DNA of 64,000 nucleotides. Origin: Catenuloplanes indicus (GTDB lineage Bacteria; Actinomycetota; Actinomycetes; Mycobacteriales; Micromonosporaceae). A model generated the notes under the pieces. It saw nothing but the letters and a program-made list of their open reading frames with translations, did no database searches and was not told the DNA's origin. The DNA lies in contig NZ_JAUSUZ010000001.1 in assembly GCF_030813715.1 (NCBI RefSeq), forward strand, positions 7,502,001-7,566,000, given 5' to 3'. A program made the position numbers and the translations under genes. Positions 34,699 to 43,322 of this stretch are shown piece by piece (position 1 is the first letter of the stretch; each line of letters starts with the position of its first letter).

Positions 34699-37304
34699 CG
34701 CACCCGGCCGGATATCCGCTGACGCTGCTCACCGGCCCGCCGGGCATCGGCCGGTCGCGTGCGCTGCGCGGGTGGCGCGACGCCGCGGCCGCCGAGGGCC
34801 GGCCGGTGCTGGAGGTGCGGCTGTCCGCCGAGGACCGGCACGAGCCCTGGTACCTGGCCGGCCGGCTGCTCGCCGCGCTCACGCCGCCCCCGTCCCGGCC
34901 GGCCGCGGGCCGGCCCCGGCCCGGAGCGGCCGAACCGCCGGCCGTCGCGCTGACCCGGGCGCTGCGTGCGCACCCCGGCCTGACCGTGCTGGTCGACGAC
35001 GTCCAGTGGGCCGATCCGGAGTCGGTGACCGAGCTGCTCGGCCTGCTCCCGGACGTGGCCCGCGCCCCGGTGCGCTGGGTCGCCACGCTGCGCACCGGCC
35101 CACGACCGGCGCCCGGCCCGGCGGCCGCGTTCGCGCGGCTGTGCACGGCCGGACTGGCCCGTGCCGAGCCGCTGCGGCCGCTGACTGCGGCGGAGTCGGA
35201 CGCGCTGCTGTCCCGGCTGCTCGGCGCCACGCCGAACGACGCGCTGCGCACCGTGCTGCGCCGGTTCAGCCGGGGCCGGCCGGCCGCGCTGATCGCCGCG
35301 GTCGAGGGCTACCGGGACCTGGTCCGGGTGGTGGACCGGCGGGCCTACCTGACCGACCCGACCGCGGCGCCGCGCCTGCCGGACGGCCACGGCCTGCTCC
35401 GGCCGGTCCGCGACCTGCCGCCGGGTACCCGCGCGGTGGCCCGCGCACTGTCAGTGCTGGAAGCGCTGGAGGCGGACGTACCCGCGCTGATCGCTCTGGC
35501 TCTCGATCTTCCGGTGCCGGACGTGCACGCGCACCTGGCGGCGCTGCGCGACGAGGGACTGGCCCGCGAGCACCGGCACGGCTGGCGGATCGCGACCGCG
35601 CCGCTGGCCGCGGCGCTGACCGGCGCGCTCGGCCCGTTCGAGCGGCGGCGGCTGGCCCGGATCGCGGTGGAGGCGATCCTGGGCGGCGAGGCGGTCTGCG
35701 GCCACCCCGGCTTCCTGCCGGACCAGATCACGATCGCCGGTACGCTGCTCGACCCGGAACCGGCCCGGCTGCTGCTGCGCGCGCACGCCATCGCCGCGAC
35801 CGGCCGGAGCCCGGAGGCCGCGGCCCGCTGGTGGGCCGGTGCAGCCCGGCTCAGCGACGACCCCGGTGACCGGGCCGAGGCGGACCAGGCCCGCGCGGTC
35901 GCCGACCTGCTCCTCGGCCGGTACGAGGCGACCCGCGCCGCGATGCGCCGGCAGCTGGCCGACCGCGCCGCACTGTCCCCGATGGTCCGCCAGGAGGCCG
36001 AGCAGCTCGCGCTGATCGGCGCGCGGGCCGCCCGGGACACGGACGAGGTCCGGCGCACCGCCCGCGGCGAGCCCGCCTGGCCCGGCGGCCCGGAACCGTC
36101 CCCGGTCACCCGCGCGGGCGCGCTGGCGCTGCTGAACCGCTGGACCGAGGCCGCACGGGTGCTGTCCGGCGCCCCGCCGTCGCTCGCCGCCGAGAACCTG
36201 GCCGCGCAGATCGCGGCGGTCACCGGCGACCCGGTCGAGGTGCGCGGCGGCCCGGCGCGGCGCGGGCCGGACGCACCGCGGGCGTGGACCCGGCGCCACC
36301 GGACCGGCACCGCGATGACACGCTTCCGGCTCGCCGCGATCGCCGGTGACCTGGCCGGTGCGGAACGCGTGCTGGCCGACGCCGACCTGACCGTGGACGT
36401 GCTGCCGGAACCGGACCGGGCGCTGCACCGGTGGCGGGCCGGTCGGTGGGACGAGGCTCTGGACGACGCCCGGTTCAGCGTCGCCACCGACCTCACCCTG
36501 GTCTTCCACCCGGCACAGTGCACGCTGCACCGGGTCGCCGCCGAGGTGCTGCTGGCCCGCGGCTGGCCGGCCCGCGCCCGCGCGCTGCTGGAGAACGCCC
36601 GCGCGGACGCCGCCCCGCTGCCGCACCTGCTGGCACCGGCCGCCGCGGAACTGGAGTGGATCCTCGGCGATCCGGGCGCGGCCGCGCGGACCGTCCGCGA
36701 CGCGCTGGCCGAGGCCGCGGCGCAGGGCGTGCTGATCGGCGTCGACGAGCTGCGGCTGGCCGCCACCGAGCTGGCGATGGCCCGCGGCGACGCGCCCGCG
36801 GCCAAGGAGGCCGCGCTCGCCGCGCCCGCGCCGGGCAGCACCGCCGGTGAGCTGCGCGCCGCCACCGCCGCGATGATCGCGCACCGGGACGCGGGCCGCG
36901 CCGACACCGTGCTGACGCTGGCCCGCCGGATCGGTCAGCCGTACGAGCTGGCCCGCACGATCGAACGGGTGGTCCGCTGGACCGGCCGGCGGCCCGAGCT
37001 GCTGGCCGAGGCCTACGACCTGCTCGGTGCGCTCGGCGCGATCCTGCACCGGTCCCGGGTCCGGCAGGCCATGCGCGACCACGGCGTCACCGTCCCCGGC
37101 CGCGCCGAGACGCTGGCCGAGAGCGAGCGGCTGCTGGCCGCGCTGGTCGCCGAGGGACTGTCCAACCGAGAGCTGGCCGCCGCCACGCAGAGCAGCGAGA
37201 AGAGCGTCGAGGGCCGGCTGTCCCGGCTGTTCACCCGCACCGGCTACCGGTCCCGGGTGGAGCTGGCCGCGGCCGTGCTCAACGGCGAGCACCGGATCGG
37301 CTGA
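34695..37304 (+). CDS. LAL-type LuxR regulator, second of a coupled pair
   Basis: 869 residues with the same plan: GPPGIGRSRA in the Walker A position (Arg for Lys), a good Walker B (LTVLVDDVQWAD), winged-helix and helical repeats, and a C-terminal LuxR HTH (LAALVAEGLSNRELAAAT, SVEGRLSRLFTRTGYRS). The HTH ends RSRVELAAAVL, close to RSRVELAAVRL of the first protein. The ATG at 34695 overlaps the previous stop. It probably acts with its neighbour on targets in the island. It converges on the minus-strand module protein with three bases between stops and no terminator. Confidence 0.9.
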   Translation: MTHPAGYPLTLLTGPPGIGRSRALRGWRDAAAAEGRPVLEVRLSAEDRHEPWYLAGRLLAALTPPPSRPAAGRPRPGAAEPPAVALTRALRAHPGLTVLVDDVQWADPESVTELLGLLPDVARAPVRWVATLRTGPRPAPGPAAAFARLCTAGLARAEPLRPLTAAESDALLSRLLGATPNDALRTVLRRFSRGRPAALIAAVEGYRDLVRVVDRRAYLTDPTAAPRLPDGHGLLRPVRDLPPGTRAVARALSVLEALEADVPALIALALDLPVPDVHAHLAALRDEGLAREHRHGWRIATAPLAAALTGALGPFERRRLARIAVEAILGGEAVCGHPGFLPDQITIAGTLLDPEPARLLLRAHAIAATGRSPEAAARWWAGAARLSDDPGDRAEADQARAVADLLLGRYEATRAAMRRQLADRAALSPMVRQEAEQLALIGARAARDTDEVRRTARGEPAWPGGPEPSPVTRAGALALLNRWTEAARVLSGAPPSLAAENLAAQIAAVTGDPVEVRGGPARRGPDAPRAWTRRHRTGTAMTRFRLAAIAGDLAGAERVLADADLTVDVLPEPDRALHRWRAGRWDEALDDARFSVATDLTLVFHPAQCTLHRVAAEVLLARGWPARARALLENARADAAPLPHLLAPAAAELEWILGDPGAAARTVRDALAEAAAQGVLIGVDELRLAATELAMARGDAPAAKEAALAAPAPGSTAGELRAATAAMIAHRDAGRADTVLTLARRIGQPYELARTIERVVRWTGRRPELLAEAYDLLGALGAILHRSRVRQAMRDHGVTVPGRAETLAESERLLAALVAEGLSNRELAAATQSSEKSVEGRLSRLFTRTGYRSRVELAAAVLNGEHRIG

Positions 37305-37307
37305 CCG

Positions 37308-39773
37308 TCACGGCCCCGGCGTGAGCAGGCTGGCCAGCGGCAGGTCGATGCCCTTCGCCGAGTGCTTCCACCGCTCGTTCTCCACCTGCAGCACCTGGTC
37401 GACCCGGGTCCGCTCCCAGGACCGCTTCGGCAGCAGCAGCGACACGCCCGCGGCCACCAGCTCCGGCAGCCGCGACCGCACCGAGGTCAGCCCGACCAGG
37501 CTGTTCGCACTGGCGGTCACGTCGATCGCCCGGTTCGCCGCCACCTGGACGTGCACCAGCCGGTGCCCGGACCGGACCGCCGGGCGCTTCGGGTGCAGCG
37601 GCAGGAAATCGCCCTCCGGCTTCTCCGGCAGCAGCACCCACGCGCCGCCGCCGCGATCGGACCTCGGCCAGGTCACCACGTCGTTCGGCAGCCCTTCGGT
37701 GCCGTGCCGGGCACCGGTGCAGCGCAGCACCACCGGGTTCTCCGGCAGCTCCTCGTGGTCGCCCGGCCGCCCGTCCTCGTCCACCCGGTAACCGGCCGAC
37801 AGCCGCGCCTGGTCCAGCCACCCGGCCGGCAGCAGGAACGTGCCGCTCTCCGCGGCCAGATGCTTCAGATCCGCCGGTACGTCCTCCACCCGGCCCAGAT
37901 CGACCGCGGCCCCGGCCTCCACCCGCAGGCAGAGCAGGTGCCTCTGCGGGTTGTCCCGGGCCAGCCGCTCCCCGTCCAGAGCCCCGAGCAGGAACAGATT
38001 CGCCGACGGTACGCCCTCCACCGCGACCCGCTGCGGCGTCCACGCACTGGTCACCCACAGGCGGATCGGCTCCGCGTTCACCTCCGGCAGGTCCGGCAGC
38101 CACCGCACCCCGTGCCGGCGGCTGCCCCGCCCGGGCACGGTCAGCGACGGGCGCGGGCTCGGTGCGGGCAGCACCCGCTCCGGTGGCGGCGGGACCGCCA
38201 GCGGCTCGGCCACCGTCACCACCGGCGAGGCCAGCGAGGCCGCCGGGTGCCGCCGCCGCGGGATCAGCCAGCCGTCGTCGTTGCGCCAGCGGCCGGTCTC
38301 CTCCGCGGTGCCCGGCTTCCCGGCGCGCAGCCAGCGCGCCGGGCGCTGCTGGTCGTCCACGGCGCGGGCCAGCCCGTCGCGCACCACCACGGTCGCGCCC
38401 GGCGGTAGCGACCAGATCTCCACGCCCAGCTCCGGCTCCAGCAGCGCCAGATGGCCGCGCAGGCCGCTCGCCCGTTCCGGCAGCACCGGCGTGACCAGCA
38501 ACAGGTCCTCGCCGGTCCAGCCGGAACCCGCCAGCAGCGCCCGCAGTTCCGCGACGCCGACCGCGAGGCTGCTGCCGTCCGAGTAGCGCAGCGCCAGCCG
38601 CCCGTCGTCCAGCACGGTCAGGTCGATCAGCACGGTGCCCGGCTCCGCGGTCAGGTCCGTGTACCGCTGGCGCAGCGCGTCCTCTGGCTGTCGCCCGGTG
38701 CTGATCAGCGCCACCCCGCCGACGGCCAGCACGGCCGGCCCGCCGCGCGGCACCAGCCGGCCGTCCCGGTCGGTGGTGAACCGGCCGGTCTCCGGCGCAC
38801 CCGGCGGCCGGAACGCGGCCCACCGGGACACCGCGCCGGACCGGTCGCGCGCGGCCAGGTCCCGCGAGCCGCGCAGCAGCACCGCCTCGTCGCCGGGCGC
38901 GGGCGCCCACACGGTGGCGCCGGTCGCCTCCGCCAGCGCGGCCATCTCGGCCTCCAGCGCCGTCCGGTTCGCCTCGTCCTCCGGCCAGCGCATCCACAGC
39001 CGCAGGTCGCCGCCGTACAGGTAGATCGAGGAGAGCGCGGCCGCCACGTCCCGGCCGGTGTAGCGGCCGCGCGCCGGTGGACCCGGCCGGTACGTGGAGA
39101 GCCGGAAACCGCCGTCCCGGGTCGCCAGCGCCACCGTGACCAGGTCCGGGTGCCCGACGCCGAGCCGGGCGGCCGCGGCCCGGCGGACCACGAAGTCCTC
39201 CCGGTTCGCGAACTCCAGCCCGCCCGGCAACGGCAGCGTGGCCAGCCCGGCCCGTGGCAGCACCAGGCCACCGGCCAGGTCGAACCAGCCCGGCAACGTG
39301 GTCGCCAGGCGGGCCGGCTGCACCAGCTTCCAGTCGACCACCTCGCCGCTGACCCGGTCGACCGGCACCGCCTCCGCGTGCGCGCCGTCCGGGCCGGGCA
39401 GCCGCTCCACCGTCGCACCGGCCGGCGCCACCAGGATGTCGCAGTCCAGCGCGTCCGCGACCCGGCTCAGCAGCTTCGCGCTGCGCGCGCCGTCGTCGAC
39501 CAGCACCCGGAGATCCTTCCCGGGTACGGCACACTCCTGCGCGTAGTCGGTCAGCTCCTCCGCGGTGAGCGCGGTCCCGGGCGCCTCCGGCCGGGCCAGC
39601 CCGCCGTCGCCGGTCCGCACCAGGACCAGGTCGCACAGGCCGTCCACCGGGGTCGGCGGGTCCACGGCCGGGTGCTCCGGCACGGGCTCGGGCATCGGCT
39701 GTCCGCTGGCTCGCAAACCGTCCTCGCTGTCCTGGTTCTGGGAGTGTCCACCGGCTCGGTCTCCGGTCCTCAT
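37308..39773 (-). CDS. Large cytoplasmic protein of repeated modules, unknown function
   Basis: 821 residues with no signal peptide or membrane helix. At least three modules share a plan: a hydrophobic strand, a helix with LAEATGATVWAPAPG (or LEPELGVEIWSLPPG, or VADALDCDILVAPAG), a DGLAR/GSRD segment, then a Trp-containing strand and a GxLxPR close. I do not know the family. The same kind of module appears in the protein at 50986-53109, and similar blocks occur in giant actinobacterial toxin-like proteins. The ATG at 39773 overlaps the stop of the LysM-like membrane protein (ATGA), so the two are coupled and probably interact. Confidence 0.8.
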   Translation of the reverse strand: MRTGDRAGGHSQNQDSEDGLRASGQPMPEPVPEHPAVDPPTPVDGLCDLVLVRTGDGGLARPEAPGTALTAEELTDYAQECAVPGKDLRVLVDDGARSAKLLSRVADALDCDILVAPAGATVERLPGPDGAHAEAVPVDRVSGEVVDWKLVQPARLATTLPGWFDLAGGLVLPRAGLATLPLPGGLEFANREDFVVRRAAAARLGVGHPDLVTVALATRDGGFRLSTYRPGPPARGRYTGRDVAAALSSIYLYGGDLRLWMRWPEDEANRTALEAEMAALAEATGATVWAPAPGDEAVLLRGSRDLAARDRSGAVSRWAAFRPPGAPETGRFTTDRDGRLVPRGGPAVLAVGGVALISTGRQPEDALRQRYTDLTAEPGTVLIDLTVLDDGRLALRYSDGSSLAVGVAELRALLAGSGWTGEDLLLVTPVLPERASGLRGHLALLEPELGVEIWSLPPGATVVVRDGLARAVDDQQRPARWLRAGKPGTAEETGRWRNDDGWLIPRRRHPAASLASPVVTVAEPLAVPPPPERVLPAPSPRPSLTVPGRGSRRHGVRWLPDLPEVNAEPIRLWVTSAWTPQRVAVEGVPSANLFLLGALDGERLARDNPQRHLLCLRVEAGAAVDLGRVEDVPADLKHLAAESGTFLLPAGWLDQARLSAGYRVDEDGRPGDHEELPENPVVLRCTGARHGTEGLPNDVVTWPRSDRGGGAWVLLPEKPEGDFLPLHPKRPAVRSGHRLVHVQVAANRAIDVTASANSLVGLTSVRSRLPELVAAGVSLLLPKRSWERTRVDQVLQVENERWKHSAKGIDLPLASLLTPGP

Positions 39774-42553
39774 TCTGCGGCCGGGACGGCGCCGAACCGC
39801 ACCGACCAGCGCGCGGCCGGAGCCGGGCCGATGATCAGGGGTACGGTCCGCTGCCGGCCCTGCGGCATCGCGCGCAACGGCGACGCCAGCGCCGGTGCGT
39901 CCGCGCCCGCGCAGACCAGCACCCGGACCTTCGCGTCCGACCGGTCGGCGGGGAGCGCGGCCACCGACTCGATCCGCCGGCACCGGCCCGGGATCGTCTC
40001 GCCCAGCACGTCGCCGATGACCAGCACGTCCGTCTCCTCGCCGAGCTGCGTCACCAGCGCCAGCCCGTGCCGCCGGGCCGCCGCCGCGTCACCGCCCAGC
40101 GTGACCGCGTCCGGTGCGACCGCCAGGTCCACCCACAGCCGCCGGCCGTCGTGCTCACCGAGCACGACCGGCGCACCGGCCGACGGCGGCGCCTGCCCGC
40201 CGTCCAGCCATCCGTAGGCGGAACCCCACCGGGCCGGGCGCGCGCCGATCAGCCGCACGTCGGCCGGAACGTCGTCCCAGACCAGCGCGGTGACCAGCGT
40301 GGCGAACGGGTTCGCCGCGGACGCGGGCAGCAGCGCCGCGCCACTGATGTCCGGCATCGCGGCCGCGAACCCACCGGACTGGCCCGGCCGGCCGGGCGAC
40401 GTGACACCCACCTTCCAGAGGCCGCTGTCCGCGGGCGACGCCGGAACCGGCGCCTCCCCGGCCCGTTGCTCCGGCACCCGCGGCGGCACCAGCGCCTCCA
40501 CCACCGGCGTCCCGGCTGCCACCACCGGCGTTCCGGCTGCCACCACCTGCGTTCCGGCCGCTGCCGCCGGCCGCTCGGTCGCCGCTTGCGGGGCACGGGC
40601 GGCCTCCGCGGAGGTCTCCGGCGCGGGCGTCTCCGCTGCTTCCGGTGGCTTCGGCCGATCAGCCGCTTCCGGCGCCCGCGGCGCCGCGTCGGCGGTACGT
40701 TCACCGGAAGCCGCAGCGGCGGAACCCGCGGCCGGCGTCTCGCGTGCGTCCGCCGGGTTCGACGACGACGTGATGACCCACGCCGGGTGCGACGCCGGTG
40801 GCGTGCCTCCGGCAGCCGGCTCCGACGTTCCGGCGGCACGCTCCCGCGGCGTCTCGCCGCCGGACTCGGCGAAGGTGCCGGCCCGGTCCGTCTCACCCGG
40901 GCTGACGGGCGCGCTCGGCTCGGCGAAGGCCCCGGCCTGCCTCGGCATGCCGGTTCGCCCGCCGGGGCCGGCGAAGGTGCCGGTGGTGTCCGGTTGGCGA
41001 GTCGCGGCGCCGGGGTCGGCGAACGTGCCGGTGGTGTCCGGTTGGCGAGTTCCGGCGCCGGGGTCGGCGAACGTCCCGGACTCGGCCGGCGTTCCGGGCC
41101 GGGTGCCACGGCCGGCCGGCTCGCTGGACGGCGAGGCGGGCCGTCCCGGCTGCGCGGGCGGCGCGAACGTGTCCGTCGACGGCGCCCAGCTCTGCGACGA
41201 CTCCGGCGGCTGGGGCCGCTCGCCGGCCGGACGCCGGCCCGGCGTGCTGCTGTCGGCGGAGGAAACCGGCGTCCAGATCGGAGCGCCGCCGCGTGTCGTG
41301 GGTCGCCGCCCCGGCGTGTCGCCGGCCGGCCGCGTGCGCGGAGCCTCCGGTGCGTCCGCTCCGCCGCCGTCCGGCCGTCCGTCGCCACCGCGAGCGGAGG
41401 CCGCACGCGCCGGCACGCCACCGGCCGGCGTGCGCCCCGGCGCGTCACCGGCGGGCGTGCGTCCCGGCGTGCCCGCCGAGCGGGTGCTGCCGGGCGCGTC
41501 CGCGTAAGGCGTGCCTCCCGGCGAGCCGCCGGCCGGAGTGCGGCCGGGAGGGCCGTCGGCCGGCGTGCGGCTGGAAGGGCCGCCGGCCGGCAATCGCGCA
41601 CGCGTCCCGGCAGGCATATCGACTGGTGTGCCGTCGGCCGAACCGGGTCCCGGCGTGCCGCTGCCCGAGGCGTCCGGCCGGCGTCCTGCCGTACCACCCG
41701 GCCCGCGTCGTCCCGTCGTGCCGCTGCCCGGACCGCCCGGCCCGCGTGTCGGCCGCCCTCCGGTCGACGCCCGTCCCGGTTCCGTATCGGCCGGCGCCGG
41801 CCACGCCGGTCCCGCCGGCTCGCCACCCGGCCGGCCGCCGGGCCTGCCCGCCGAGGCCGGTCGTTCCCGGCCTGACGCCGGCCGTTCCCGGCCCGGTGCC
41901 GGTCCGCCCGGTCGCGTCGCCTTGGTGCCGCCGCTTCGCTCGGCGGCCGCCGAGCCACCGCCCGCGCGGGCCCGGGCCGGGCGCCGGCCCATCAGCGCGA
42001 CCTGCGCCCAGACCAGCAGCAGCACCGCCAGCACGATCAGCGCGATCCGCAGCGCCATGGGGGAGTACAGCAGGTCGAGGCCGTGCGGCTCGGCCGAGCC
42101 GTTTCCGTCGGCCGCCGCGGCCGGCGGTGGTTCGCTGGTGACGGCCGGTGCGGCCGTGCCCGGTGCCGGGGCGGCGGGCGTGATCGCGGGCAGCGGGCCG
42201 GTCTTGACGCCGGATCCGCTAGCGTCCTCGGGAAGCACCAGGATCCAGCCCGGTTCGAGCGAGGTCGGATCCGTCAGGCTGCGCCCGTCCGGCTGTGGCC
42301 GGCCCTCGTTCAGCGCGACGATCTCCGGGTACCGGTTGCCGTCCCCGAGCGTCTTCGCCGCGATCTGGAACAGGAACTCGCGCTGCCCGTTGATCGGCGG
42401 GCCGACCACGTAGTATTTACCGGTCTCCTCCGGCGCCCGCACGGCGGCCAGCGCGAACGCGCCGTTCGTGACGGGTGCGGCGGACGTCGCGAGCGTGCCG
42501 GCCGGCAGCGCCAGCAGGGGCACGATGCCGAGCACCGCAAGTCGACGCGTCAT
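39770..42553 (-). CDS. LysM-like, single-pass membrane protein with disordered linker and cytoplasmic domain
   Basis: 927 residues. Signal peptide (RRLAVLGIVPLLALPAG), then an exported LysM-like module at about 46-125 (YYVVGPPINGQREFLFQIAA, GRPQPDG, LEPGWILVLPEDA). A membrane helix near residue 167 (ALRIALIVLAVLLLVWAQVAL) is followed by about 500 residues rich in Pro, Gly, Ala, Thr and Arg, then a cytoplasmic domain (ALVWDDVPADVRLIGARPARW, GRRLWVDLAVAPDAVTLGG, DVLVIGDVLGE). LysM-TM-regulator proteins of this layout occur beside actinobacterial secretion-like genes. The LysM-like module is shared with the mycosin-like protein at 47398. The ATG at 42553 starts the signal peptide. Confidence 0.85.
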   Translation of the reverse strand: MTRRLAVLGIVPLLALPAGTLATSAAPVTNGAFALAAVRAPEETGKYYVVGPPINGQREFLFQIAAKTLGDGNRYPEIVALNEGRPQPDGRSLTDPTSLEPGWILVLPEDASGSGVKTGPLPAITPAAPAPGTAAPAVTSEPPPAAAADGNGSAEPHGLDLLYSPMALRIALIVLAVLLLVWAQVALMGRRPARARAGGGSAAAERSGGTKATRPGGPAPGRERPASGRERPASAGRPGGRPGGEPAGPAWPAPADTEPGRASTGGRPTRGPGGPGSGTTGRRGPGGTAGRRPDASGSGTPGPGSADGTPVDMPAGTRARLPAGGPSSRTPADGPPGRTPAGGSPGGTPYADAPGSTRSAGTPGRTPAGDAPGRTPAGGVPARAASARGGDGRPDGGGADAPEAPRTRPAGDTPGRRPTTRGGAPIWTPVSSADSSTPGRRPAGERPQPPESSQSWAPSTDTFAPPAQPGRPASPSSEPAGRGTRPGTPAESGTFADPGAGTRQPDTTGTFADPGAATRQPDTTGTFAGPGGRTGMPRQAGAFAEPSAPVSPGETDRAGTFAESGGETPRERAAGTSEPAAGGTPPASHPAWVITSSSNPADARETPAAGSAAAASGERTADAAPRAPEAADRPKPPEAAETPAPETSAEAARAPQAATERPAAAAGTQVVAAGTPVVAAGTPVVEALVPPRVPEQRAGEAPVPASPADSGLWKVGVTSPGRPGQSGGFAAAMPDISGAALLPASAANPFATLVTALVWDDVPADVRLIGARPARWGSAYGWLDGGQAPPSAGAPVVLGEHDGRRLWVDLAVAPDAVTLGGDAAAARRHGLALVTQLGEETDVLVIGDVLGETIPGRCRRIESVAALPADRSDAKVRVLVCAGADAPALASPLRAMPQGRQRTVPLIIGPAPAARWSVRFGAVPAAE

Positions 42554-42624
42554 GCACACATAGTCCTTCTCCGGGAGTCGGCGCCGCGCTCCGGGGTTCG
42601 CCACCCAGATCGCGGACGGAATTC

Positions 42625-42651
42625 GTGAACCCGGGCGTTCCGTCCACCGTT
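42625..42651 (+). promoter_or_regulatory. ECF-type promoter GTGAACC-N16-CGTT
   Basis: GTGAACC (42625-42631), 16 bases, CGTT (42648-42651). The WXG100-like operon starts at 42683, 31 bases on. It lies in the 129-base divergent gap with the LysM-like gene; no equally good copy faces the other way. Confidence 0.75.
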
Positions 42652-42682
42652 CTCAGGGTGTTCTTCCAAGCCTGGAGGCGTT

Positions 42683-42973
42683 ATGAGCGGAATTACACCG
42701 TATTTGCAGGGCGGGGGCAATGCGGCCGACGCCTGCCGCGACGCCGCGGCCGACATCGCCGCCCGCCTCGGCACACTGCGTAGCCACCTGGCCGGTCTGG
42801 ACGCGGACCGGCTCCGGATGCCGCCGTCCCGGCTCGCGGACCTGCTGGCCGGGTACGACATCTACGCCCGCATGCTCGACGACGCGCTGCACGACATCGC
42901 GGTCGGCCTGCAGCGGGCGGTCCCGGCGCCGCGCCGGTCCGATGTGGAGCTCGCCGGTGGGGAGTACCGGTGA
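42683..42973 (+). CDS. WXG100-like helical hairpin protein (no WxG), first of pair
   Basis: 96 residues, almost entirely helical: ACRDAAADIAARLGTLRSHL, a turn at LDADRLRMPP, then LADLLAGYDIYARMLDDALH and DIAVGLQRAV. Length and hairpin plan fit EsxA/EsxB-like type VII substrates, but the WxG turn is absent. GGAGG precedes the ATG. The stop overlaps the next start by four bases (GTGA), as Esx pairs usually do, so a heterodimer is likely. Assignment rests on size, fold and context. Confidence 0.6.
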   Translation: MSGITPYLQGGGNAADACRDAAADIAARLGTLRSHLAGLDADRLRMPPSRLADLLAGYDIYARMLDDALHDIAVGLQRAVPAPRRSDVELAGGEYR

Positions 42974-43266
42974 CGGCCGCCGACCCCGCCGACACCGGGG
43001 AGATCATCGGCGCGCTCGCCGCGGACATCGCGCAGCGGCTGGCCGCCCTGCGCCGTGAGCTGGAGCCGACCCGGGAGCTGTGGTCCGGTGACCGGCTGGC
43101 GCTCGGACCCGCGGCGGAGTGGACGCTCGCGGCCGACGGGCTGCTCGGCCGGGACGGCGTGGTCGCGCTGGTCAGCGATGCGATGAAGATCACTTGGCCC
43201 GGGTACGCGGGCGTGGGCTGGACCGATGCCGCGGGTGACCGGGCCGCGCCGGTGCGGGACCGGTGA
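42970..43266 (+). CDS. WXG100-like protein with WSG turn, second of pair
   Basis: 98 residues. Helix 1 is IIGALAADIAQRLAALRREL, the turn reads ELWSGDRLALG with a WxG motif near residues 38-40, and helix 2 is AAEWTLAADGLLG then GVVALVSDAMKITWPGYAGV. This fits an EsxA/B-like partner of the preceding gene, whose stop it overlaps. No conserved C-terminal YxxxD/E secretion signal is clear. The downstream gene encodes an anti-sigma factor on the same strand after 56 bases. Confidence 0.6.
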   Translation: MTAADPADTGEIIGALAADIAQRLAALRRELEPTRELWSGDRLALGPAAEWTLAADGLLGRDGVVALVSDAMKITWPGYAGVGWTDAAGDRAAPVRDR

Positions 43267-43322
43267 GACTGCGGCAGGATGTCGCTGCCGTCATGCGGCG
43301 TTCCGGGAGGGAGTGACCAGCG

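Noticed and set aside
42554-42624. Divergent ECF promoter for the LysM-like gene
   Set aside because: The nearest match on the minus strand (GGAACG, 17 bases, CGTC) differs in word and spacing from the other copies.
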